Source: Clostridia bacterium (GTDB taxonomy: Bacteria; Bacillota; Clostridia; Christensenellales; Borkfalkiaceae). Taken from it: DNA of 24,073 bases. Positions 15,079-21,932 of this stretch are shown piece after piece. Below the pieces are notes generated by a model. The model saw nothing but the letters and a program-made list of their open reading frames with translations. It did no database searches and had not been told where the DNA came from. The translations under genes were made by a program, and so were the position numbers. The stretch spans positions 1 through 24,073 of the forward strand of contig CAAFZH010000107.1 in assembly GCA_900767495.1 (NCBI GenBank). The letters run 5' to 3'. Each line of letters begins with the position of its first letter. The first letter of the stretch is position 1.

Positions 15079-17371
15079 CGTTCTTTTCTTTTTCGGGTTT
15101 AATAACGTAGCCGCATTCTTTAGAAGAGCATTTTTTGGTTTTTCCGTCCTTGGCAAGCAGCATATAACTGCCGCACTTCGGGCATTTTTCCGCCAAAGGC
15201 AAATCCCAACTCATAAAGTTGCAATCGGGATAACCCGAACAACCGTAAAAGACTTTTCCGCGCTTGCTCGTCATTTTCTGAGCGGGTTTACCGCATATCG
15301 GGCAAACGCCCGCTTTTTCGGTTACGCTGCGCGTCGCTTTACACTCGGTGCATTGCAGATATTTGCCGAATCTGCCGTTTTTAAGTACCATAGTGCCGCC
15401 GCATTTATCGCATTTTTCCTCGGTGGAAGTCTGATCGAGCGGCTTTATATACGAACACTCGGGATAGCGCGAGCAAGCGAGAAACTTACCGAATTTGCCG
15501 TTTTTGTATACCATGGGCGCGCCGCACTTCTCGCAGACCTCGTCGGACTTTTCTTCGTTTTCGGATTTAACGTTGGTACACTCGGGATAGCGCGAACAGG
15601 CGAGAAACTTACCGTATCTGCCGTTCTTTCTTATCATGGGTGCGCCGCACTTGTCGCAGATAATATCCGTCATCTCGTCGCCGTCGCTCGTTGCTTTGGC
15701 GAGTTTTTCGGCGAACTCGGGATAAAATCCGTCTATAACCGACTGCCAACTGTAACCGCCGTTTTCTATGCCGTCAAGCCTGTCCTCCATATTCGCCGTG
15801 AACGAAACGTCCATTACGTCGGGAAAATATTTGACGAGCATATCCGTCATGGCGAACGCCACTTCGGACGGTTTTAAATACTTGCCTTCCTTTTGGGTGT
15901 ACTTACGCTTTTGCAATACGGAAATTATAGTTGCGTAGGTCGAAGGACGACCTATGCCTTTTTCTTCCATGGTCTTAACGAGGGTCGCCTCGGTATAGCG
16001 CGAAGGTGGCGTTGTGAACTTTTGTTGTTTTTTAACTTCCTTTGCGTTTGCGCTTTCACCGCCCTCGAGGGACGGGAACGCCGAGGAAACTTCCCCGTCT
16101 TCGTCGCCCGTTTTAACGCGATAATCGTCGTATACGGCGGTAAAACCCTTAAAGTTTACTACTCTGCCGCTTGCTTTAAGCGTATATTCGCCGCTTTGAA
16201 TCTCTACCGAAGTAACGCCGTATTCCGCCTCGCTCATCTGCGACGCAAGAAAACGCTCGTAAATCAGTTTGTATAAATTATAGTGGTTTTTATCCAGAAA
16301 AGTCTTTGCCTTTTCGGGCGTTAAGTTTATATCAATGGGGCGGATAGCCTCGTGCGCGTCCTGCGCGTTCTTTTTGGATTTATAAAAGTTTGGCTTTGCG
16401 GGTACGAATTCCTTGCCGAATTTTTCAGCGATATACGCGCGCGCCGCCGATTGCGCCTCGGCGGAAACTCTTACGGAGTCCGTTCTTATATAAGTTACGA
16501 GCGCGACGTGTCCGTCGGCGGTTTCAACGCCCTCGTATAAGTGTTGCGCAACCTGCATGCACACGGGCGAGGACATATTGAGTTTTGCCGACGCGTCCTG
16601 CTGCATAGTGGAGGTCGTAAACGGCGCGAGCGCGTGGCTCTTGGTTACAGAGCGTTTTACGTCGCTTACTACCGCCTGATTTGCGCGTATGGCGGTTTCC
16701 GCCTCGGTTGCCTCCCGTTCGTTGGCGGGTTTAAACTTTTTGCCGTTCTTTTCGGATAGCACCGCGTTTATAACCGAACGACCGACGGCGAATTTTGCGG
16801 AAACTACCCAGTATTCTTCGGGTACGAAAGCCGCTATCTCGCGTTCTCTGTCTACTATAAGGCGCAGCGCGACCGACTGCACGCGCCCTGCCGACAATCC
16901 GCTTTTTATGCGCTTACACAAAAACGGACTTAATTTATAACCGACAAGACGGTCGAGAATTCTTCTCGCCTGTTGCGAATCCACGAGATTATAATTTATC
17001 CCGCGCGGATGTTCGAGCGCGTTCCTTATGGCTTTTTCGCTGATTTCGTTAAACTCTATTCTCTGCGCGTTGTCGCCAAGACCCAAAACCTCTTTCAAGT
17101 GCCAACTTATAGCCTCTCCTTCGCGATCCGGGTCGGTTGCAAGATATACTTTTTCGGCTTTTTCGCTCTTTTCTTTAAGCCTCTTTATAACCGCCTTTTT
17201 ATCCGCCGAAACTACGTAATTCGGCTGGTAGTTTTTTGTTACGTTTACGCCTAAACGTTTCTCGGGCAAATCGCGCACGTGTCCGCCGCTTGCGTCCACC
17301 TTATACTTTCCGCCGAGGTATTTTTCAATCGTTTTCGCCTTGGACGGCGATTCTACTATTATCAACTGCAT
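15065..17371 (-). CDS. topA: DNA topoisomerase I
   Basis: This type IA topoisomerase of 768 residues relaxes negative supercoils. The TOPRIM domain opens with IIVESPSKAKTIEKYLG and has TDPDREGE at 79-86. The catalytic Tyr is Y294 in TYIRTDS. The C-terminus carries five successive zinc-ribbon-like modules, each with CxxC pairs (CDKCGAPM, CEKCGAPM, CDKCGGTM, CPICGKPA, CPKCGSYM). Many family members carry three or four, so five is at the high end. A GGAGG site precedes the ATG, 13 nt after dprA. Confidence 0.97.
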   Translation of the reverse strand: MQLIIVESPSKAKTIEKYLGGKYKVDASGGHVRDLPEKRLGVNVTKNYQPNYVVSADKKAVIKRLKEKSEKAEKVYLATDPDREGEAISWHLKEVLGLGDNAQRIEFNEISEKAIRNALEHPRGINYNLVDSQQARRILDRLVGYKLSPFLCKRIKSGLSAGRVQSVALRLIVDREREIAAFVPEEYWVVSAKFAVGRSVINAVLSEKNGKKFKPANEREATEAETAIRANQAVVSDVKRSVTKSHALAPFTTSTMQQDASAKLNMSSPVCMQVAQHLYEGVETADGHVALVTYIRTDSVRVSAEAQSAARAYIAEKFGKEFVPAKPNFYKSKKNAQDAHEAIRPIDINLTPEKAKTFLDKNHYNLYKLIYERFLASQMSEAEYGVTSVEIQSGEYTLKASGRVVNFKGFTAVYDDYRVKTGDEDGEVSSAFPSLEGGESANAKEVKKQQKFTTPPSRYTEATLVKTMEEKGIGRPSTYATIISVLQKRKYTQKEGKYLKPSEVAFAMTDMLVKYFPDVMDVSFTANMEDRLDGIENGGYSWQSVIDGFYPEFAEKLAKATSDGDEMTDIICDKCGAPMIRKNGRYGKFLACSRYPECTNVKSENEEKSDEVCEKCGAPMVYKNGKFGKFLACSRYPECSYIKPLDQTSTEEKCDKCGGTMVLKNGRFGKYLQCTECKATRSVTEKAGVCPICGKPAQKMTSKRGKVFYGCSGYPDCNFMSWDLPLAEKCPKCGSYMLLAKDGKTKKCSSKECGYVIKPEKEKNDESK

Positions 17372-17384
17372 CGGGTTGCCTCCG

Positions 17385-18461
17385 TTATTTTACTATTTCG
17401 TACTCTGCGCCGCTCCTTATAAGCGCGCCTTTCATTTCGAGCATACCGAGCGCGGCGACTACCTCGTAAGGTTTAAGACCCGTTTTTTCAACGAGTTTGT
17501 TGGCGTCGCCGACGCCTTCCGCTATGCTTTCGTATATCACAAGTTCGTTTCCTTCCAACTTGATTTGCTTTTTCTCGTTAAGTTCTATCCCCAGCGCGTT
17601 CGCCGCGTCTTTCGCGTTTTCTATAACGGTCGCGCCCTGTTTGATAAGTCCGTTGCACAGTTCGCCCGACTTTACGCCCAGTCCGTAAGGGAACGTAAGA
17701 ACATCCCTGCCGTAGTCCGCGGCGTAAGCGGCGGTATACCTCGCTCCGCTTTTAGCCGTACCCGATACTATTATCGCCGCGCGGCTTAGTCCCGCTATTA
17801 TTCTGTTCCTTACGGGATAGGTAAAATCACGCGCGGGTCTGTCCGCAGGGTACTCGGTGAGCAAAAGTCCGTTTCGGGCGATTTCGTTTACCAGTACCGA
17901 CTTGTACTGCCCGTAACCGCAATTAAGTCCGCCCGCAAAAACCGAAATTATTTTTCCGCTTTTCATCGCGCCTTTTATCGCCGCGTCGTCGCCGCCGTCG
18001 GCAATGCCCGTTACAACGGTTACGCCCGCCTCGGAAAGTTCTTTCGATACCCTCTCCGCCTCGGCGTAATATAAACTCATAGTTTTGCGCGAGCCTACTA
18101 TCGCCACGCGATTATTGCCTTTAAGCAAATCCGCGTTGCCCTTATAGTACAACGCGAGCGGCGGAACGGGTGTGTTTTTAAGATTTTCGGGATACCCGTC
18201 GTCAAAAAGCGTTATTACGCCGTCCGCACCCTTTACCGCCGAGTTTATCATCTCTTCGACTAAATCCTTCTTGCGAAGAACCGCCGCAACCGAAGGGAAA
18301 ACCTCTTCGAAACGGGCGTAAAGCCGCTTGTTATCCTTTTCGAGCGTAAACAACTTTTCGGGCGAAGAAAACGCGCAGATAAGTTGCGCTTTTTTCTTGT
18401 ATTCGAGTTTTTCAAAAGCGTCTAATAAAACTACCGCTTTCTGAGTGCTTGTCAAAATCAA
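17385..18461 (-). CDS. dprA: DprA-family DNA-processing protein (divergent)
   Basis: DprA loads RecA onto incoming single-stranded DNA during transformation. This 358-residue protein has an N-terminal helical region, the Rossmann-like core (VGSRKTMS at 123-129, GGLNCGYG, LTEYPAD, PVRNRIIAGLS) and a C-terminal winged-helix DprA_WH domain (AEGVGDANKLVEKTGLKPYEV). Several usually strict motifs differ: GIADGGDDAA stands where ARGID is expected, and SGARYTAAYA where SGSLITA is expected. It starts with TTG at 18461, overlapping the comM stop, with AGGAG 9 nt upstream. The role may be in DNA uptake or in general ssDNA handling. Confidence 0.9.
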   Translation of the reverse strand: MILTSTQKAVVLLDAFEKLEYKKKAQLICAFSSPEKLFTLEKDNKRLYARFEEVFPSVAAVLRKKDLVEEMINSAVKGADGVITLFDDGYPENLKNTPVPPLALYYKGNADLLKGNNRVAIVGSRKTMSLYYAEAERVSKELSEAGVTVVTGIADGGDDAAIKGAMKSGKIISVFAGGLNCGYGQYKSVLVNEIARNGLLLTEYPADRPARDFTYPVRNRIIAGLSRAAIIVSGTAKSGARYTAAYAADYGRDVLTFPYGLGVKSGELCNGLIKQGATVIENAKDAANALGIELNEKKQIKLEGNELVIYESIAEGVGDANKLVEKTGLKPYEVVAALGMLEMKGALIRSGAEYEIVK

Positions 18462-19978
18462 TTATCGTCGCTCCTGTAACTTATAGCCTCGGTTACGTGT
18501 TGAGGTCTGATATCCGCCGAACCGTCTAAATCGGCTATCGTGCGGGCGACTTTTATTATACGACTGCGCGCGCGTGCGGATAAGTGAAGATATTCGAACG
18601 ACCTTTTTAAAATTTCGTTGCACTCGGGCGTTAAGGCGCAATATTTTTTTATCTCGCGCTCAGACATTTCGGAATTAGTGCTTATTCCGTCGTTTTTAAA
18701 CCGTTCGCGCTGAATACGCCGCGCCTCGTTCACGCGCTTGCGGACCGCTTCGCTCGGTTCTTCTTCCGCAACGGAATTGAGTTCGTCAAACTTTACCGCG
18801 TCCACCGTAACCCGTATGTCTACTCTGTCAAGAAGAGGACCCGAAATTTTGGACTTATACTTTACAATTTGCGTTTGCGTACAGGTGCATTTGCCGTTTT
18901 TATCGCCGTAATAGCCGCACGGGCAAGGGTTCATACTGCCCACGAGCATAAAACTCGCCGGATAGGAAACGTTTGCGCGCGCACGGGAAACGGTTATTAC
19001 CCGATCCTCGAGCGGCTGACGCAGACTTTCGAGCATAGAACGCGTGTATTCCGGCATCTCGTCCAGAAACAACACGCCGTTATGCGCCAGACTTATTAGC
19101 CCCGGCTTTGCCGACGAGCCGCCGCCGACGAGCGAAACGTTACTCGCCGTATGGTGCGGCGTTAAAAACGGGCGTTTGGAGATTATTCCCTCGTTTTGGG
19201 AAAGTTTACCCGCCACGCTGTGAATTTTAGTGGTTTCGAGAGCCTCGTCGAAACTCATTTCGGGCATAATCGACGGAACGCACTTGGCAAGCATGGTTTT
19301 GCCCGCGCCCGGCGGTCCTACGAGAATTATGTTATGATTGCCGCTTACCGCCACTTCGAGCGCGCGTTTGGCAACGTATTGACCTTTTACAAATTTAAGG
19401 TCGCTCTTATAATCGCTTTCGTTTTTTACCTCGTCGTAAGTCAGAGCCTCAACGGTAGGAAGATCGCCCGTACCCTGAAAATAATCGCACACCTCGGCAA
19501 GCGTTTTTGCCGTTCTGATGGTTATGCCCTCTATAAATCCACCCTCTTTGGCGTTGGCGTAAGGAATTATTACTTCCTTATAGCCGCGCTGTTTGGCTGA
19601 AATGAGAATGGGCAGAATGCCGTTTACCGCGCGGATAGAACCGTCAAGCGACAACTCGCCGAGCATAACCGCCCTGCCTATATCCGCCGCGCCCAACTCG
19701 CCCGTGGATTTTACTACCGCGACCGCTATCGGCAAATCGAGCATCGCGCCCTCTTTTTTAAGTTCCGCAGGGGCAAGATTTACCGTAATCTTATGGTTGG
19801 GGAATTTCCGTCCGCTGTTTTTGACTGCGGAACGCACTCTTTCCTTGCTCTCCTTAACGGCGGCGTCGGGCAAGCCTACTATATCGAACGAATACAGTCC
19901 CGCGTTTACGTCCACTTCGACGTCTACGGGTACGCCGTCTAATCCGGATATTACGAATCCCACGTCTTTTGCGAGCAT
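18458..19978 (-). CDS. comM: ComM/YifB-family Mg-chelatase-like AAA ATPase
   Basis: This 506-residue protein belongs to the family whose best known member, ComM, is a hexameric branch-migration helicase helping to integrate transforming DNA. An N-terminal ribosomal-S5/Lon-like domain (FDIVGLPDAAVKESKERVR) precedes the Mg-chelatase-like AAA+ core with Walker A GPPGAGKT (221-228), Walker B GVLFLDEMPE and the Cys-rich NPCPCGYYGD segment with the following CTCT. A C-terminal HTH-like domain ends in ARTIADLDGSADIRPQHV. It heads the eight-gene operon and has a strong GGGAGG site. Together with dprA it forms a recombination pair. Confidence 0.93.
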   Translation of the reverse strand: MLAKDVGFVISGLDGVPVDVEVDVNAGLYSFDIVGLPDAAVKESKERVRSAVKNSGRKFPNHKITVNLAPAELKKEGAMLDLPIAVAVVKSTGELGAADIGRAVMLGELSLDGSIRAVNGILPILISAKQRGYKEVIIPYANAKEGGFIEGITIRTAKTLAEVCDYFQGTGDLPTVEALTYDEVKNESDYKSDLKFVKGQYVAKRALEVAVSGNHNIILVGPPGAGKTMLAKCVPSIMPEMSFDEALETTKIHSVAGKLSQNEGIISKRPFLTPHHTASNVSLVGGGSSAKPGLISLAHNGVLFLDEMPEYTRSMLESLRQPLEDRVITVSRARANVSYPASFMLVGSMNPCPCGYYGDKNGKCTCTQTQIVKYKSKISGPLLDRVDIRVTVDAVKFDELNSVAEEEPSEAVRKRVNEARRIQRERFKNDGISTNSEMSEREIKKYCALTPECNEILKRSFEYLHLSARARSRIIKVARTIADLDGSADIRPQHVTEAISYRSDDN

Positions 19979-20001
19979 ACCGACCTCCCTACAAAGTTTT
20001 T

Positions 20002-20148
20002 GTCAAAACGCTAAAACGTATCGTCATTGCGAGGGTGCATAGCGACCGCGGCAATTCCTCGGAGTAAAGTACGGAGCATATACTGCGTAAATTTTCAAGG
20101 AGATTGCCACGCTTGCGCTCGCGACGACAATAAAATTAAAGTTTTGGT
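20002..20148. repeat. Palindromic dispersed repeat, copy 2, in the comM operon leader
   Basis: The inner arms GTCATTGCGAG (20023-20033) and CTCGCGACGAC (20118-20128), the adjacent GGCAATTCCT / AGGAGATTGCC and the outer CAAAAC (20004-20009) / GTTTTG (20141-20146) build a hairpin like the one at 2052-2217. The left arms of the two copies match almost exactly. The central segment (20061-20087) matches the reverse complement of the copy-1 centre at 23 of 27 positions. The element lies between the predicted comM transcription start (about 20167) and its ribosome site. Confidence 0.85.
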
Positions 20149-20173
20149 TTAAGTCTGACGCACAGATATTGCA

Positions 20174-20202
20174 AGTATACACTAAATTTTTAAGTTTGTA
20201 AA
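20174..20202 (-). promoter_or_regulatory. Promoter of the comM-trxA operon
   Basis: TTTACA (20202-20197), 17 bp and TATACT (20179-20174) on the minus strand predict a start near 20167 and a leader of about 190 nt that contains repeat copy 2. Confidence 0.7.
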
Positions 20203-20253
20203 TTATTTTTCGCCCGTTTTGCGCTTTTCTTTATATTTATATAATGAATATTC

Positions 20254-20366
20254 GCGTGCGCGGTCGAACGTGCTTATTTACACACGAACGCACGCGCAAA
20301 CGTTAAATATGCGCGCTCGCGCATGCGAGCATTAAATATGCGCGCTCGCGCATGCGCGAGCGCGCA
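20254..20366. repeat. GC-rich palindrome cluster with a tandem repeat
   Basis: A 25-bp unit beginning TTAAATATGCGCGC occurs twice in tandem (20303-20327 and 20332-20356). The second copy extends into a perfect 28-bp palindrome (20339-20366) centred on GCATGC. The first unit can also pair with the second over 16 bp (20311-20326 with 20350-20365). Upstream, GCGTGCG (20254-20260) is complementary to CGCACGC (20289-20295). The tract is far more CpG-rich than its AT-rich surroundings. It lies between the rplS terminator and the comM promoter and encodes nothing recognisable. Confidence 0.8.
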
Positions 20367-20385
20367 ATATTGAACGCGTTTCGAT

Positions 20386-20415
20386 AAAAAAAACGGAGCG
20401 AATAATTCGCTCCGT
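20386..20415 (-). terminator. Intrinsic terminator of rplS
   Basis: ACGGAGCGAA (20393-20402) and TTCGCTCCGT (20406-20415) form a perfect 10-bp stem with a 3-base loop. On the minus strand it is followed by seven or eight U. It starts 5 nt after the rplS stop codon. Confidence 0.9.
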
Positions 20416-20420
20416 AATTT

Positions 20421-20762
20421 TTAAAGGATTTCTTCAACCTTTGCCGCTTTACCGGTAAGATCGCGAAGGTAATAAAGTTTTGCCCTTCTTACTTTACCGC
20501 GTTTAACGACTTTAACGTCGGCAACCTTGGGGGAATGAACGGGGAACGTTCTTTCTACGCCGATACCGTAGGACAATCTTCTTACGGTGAAGGTTTCTCT
20601 GATTCCGCTGTTCTTCTTGGCGATTACTATGCCCTCGAACGCCTGGATTCTTTCTTTTGTTCCTTCGATAACTTTGAACGAAACCTTAACGGTGTCGCCT
20701 ACGTTGAACGCGGGAACGGTGCTTTTCAAATTCTCTTTTTCGATTTGATCTATGATGTTCAT
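20421..20762 (-). CDS. rplS: Ribosomal protein L19
   Basis: This large-subunit protein of 113 residues sits at the interface of the 30S and 50S subunits. [45 protein letters not shown] and the basic end [11 protein letters not shown] are typical, and the length is standard. The usual partners rpsP, rimM and trmD are absent; the gene is monocistronic, with its own promoter at 20835-20863 and its own terminator. A GGAGGT site precedes the ATG. Confidence 0.97.
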   Translation of the reverse strand: MNIIDQIEKENLKSTVPAFNVGDTVKVSFKVIEGTKERIQAFEGIVIAKKNSGIRETFTVRRLSYGIGVERTFPVHSPKVADVKVVKRGKVRRAKLYYLRDLTGKAAKVEEIL

Positions 20763-20834
20763 TGACTTTACCTCCGTATATACTACGCGTTCGTAACCTG
20801 TTTCTTCGTCAGAGGACCGCGCGAAGTCTTTGAT

Positions 20835-20863
20835 ATTCTATCATATCGCGCAAAAAATTGCAA
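20835..20863 (-). promoter_or_regulatory. Promoter of rplS
   Basis: TTGCAA (20863-20858), 17 bp and TAGAAT (20840-20835) on the minus strand give a start near 20828 and a leader of about 65 nt. CTTCG and CGAAG in the leader could form a short hairpin; I see no strong evidence for an L19-binding leader structure. Confidence 0.6.
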
Positions 20864-20901
20864 GCGTTTTTCGCCCGTTTTAAATAGTTTTTTTAATAAA
20901 T

Positions 20902-21333
20902 TTATACGATTACGCCCTTTTTAAGTAAAATATTAGCGTAAACCGCCTCCTCGCCCGTGGCGATAACCGCGTAAGCGTTTTGCGCGCGCTTATAAAACTC
21001 GAATCTGTCTATATTGCCCGTCTTTACGTTTTTGTCGTGCTTTGCGGCAACGGCGGCGTACTCCTTCCAGATAACGGGGTCTATTTTGCCAACGTCGCAG
21101 TCCATAAGTTGCATAAGCACGAAGTTCGGGTCGGAATAAGTATCGAGCGGAATAAGCGACAAAACCGCGTCCAGCATAGCCGCGCCGCCTATACCGTCGG
21201 CACGAATTACGCGCTTACCGAAATTTTCGCTCGGAAAGTTTGCGTCGGCAATGACTATCTCGTCGCCGTGTCCCATTTCGCAAAGAGTTTTAATAAGTTC
21301 GGGACTTACCAGTTTGTTTACGCCTTTTAACAT
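20902..21333 (-). CDS. RbsD/FucU-family sugar mutarotase (FucU-like)
   Basis: This 143-residue cytoplasmic protein belongs to the family that interconverts anomers of ribose or fucose. MLKGVNKLVSPELIKTLCEM followed by GHGDEIVIADANFP is the family signature, including the catalytic His in GHGD, and RADGIGGAAMLDAVLSLIPLD favours the FucU branch (L-fucose mutarotase) over RbsD. The gene begins 2 nt after the SGNH esterase stop with an AAGGAG site, so it belongs to the glycosidase operon. No clear U-tailed terminator follows before the rplS promoter. Confidence 0.87.
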   Translation of the reverse strand: MLKGVNKLVSPELIKTLCEMGHGDEIVIADANFPSENFGKRVIRADGIGGAAMLDAVLSLIPLDTYSDPNFVLMQLMDCDVGKIDPVIWKEYAAVAAKHDKNVKTGNIDRFEFYKRAQNAYAVIATGEEAVYANILLKKGVIV

Positions 21334-21335
21334 TT

Positions 21336-21932
21336 TCAGTTCTCCTTTAATTGCTTTAATATATATTCGGCAATGAGTTTATGCCCCTCGTCGTCGGGAT
21401 GCAAACCGTCGAAAAGCATTTGGCTTTTTAACGGAATTTCCTTGCCGTTTATAACCGTGAAACCGTATTTATTCGCCTTATCGGCAAGTATTTTACGGTA
21501 CTCGTCTAAACTTGCGCCTACGTCGTTCACCTCTTGAGCGCGCCCGTAAGGCGTTACTATAACGACCTTCGTTTGCGGTCTATTTTTATAAATAGTTTTA
21601 AAAACGAGTTCAACCGCGCCGGAAAAAGATACGTCGCCGAAGTCGCTTTCCGTCCCCACGGGGATATTTATTCCGAAGTCGTTAGTGCCTGCGGAAATTA
21701 TAAGCATATCGCAATCGGGGGCGTTTTTCTCCTGATTTATAACGCTGTAATCGGGGTTTACCGAGCCTCCGCACTTATAACTGATACCGTTTACGGCTTT
21801 ATTTACGAGTTCGTAGCCGAGTTTTTCGGCGATAATACTACCGAAAGTTCTTGCTTTGGACGCAGGACAGGTATCGTTTTTACCCGTGTAAGTTCCTGCG
21901 GCGATACTGTCGCCCAACACTACTAACTTCAT
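21336..21932 (-). CDS. SGNH/GDSL-family hydrolase (second copy in the window)
   Basis: This 198-residue cytoplasmic hydrolase has block I LGDSIAAGTY with the nucleophile Ser, block II with NGISYKCGG, block III SAGTNDFG and block V DGLHPDDEGH with the catalytic Asp and His. It differs clearly from the SGNH protein at 3111-3734, so it is not a local duplicate. Its start overlaps the upstream glycosidase stop by 4 nt (ATGA), which ties it to glycan breakdown; removal of O-acetyl groups is the likely role but is inferred. Confidence 0.87.
   Translation of the reverse strand: MKLVVLGDSIAAGTYTGKNDTCPASKARTFGSIIAEKLGYELVNKAVNGISYKCGGSVNPDYSVINQEKNAPDCDMLIISAGTNDFGINIPVGTESDFGDVSFSGAVELVFKTIYKNRPQTKVVIVTPYGRAQEVNDVGASLDEYRKILADKANKYGFTVINGKEIPLKSQMLFDGLHPDDEGHKLIAEYILKQLKEN

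Noticed and set aside
20303..20366. CRISPR array
   Set aside because: The two repeat units are directly adjacent without spacers and no cas gene is present.
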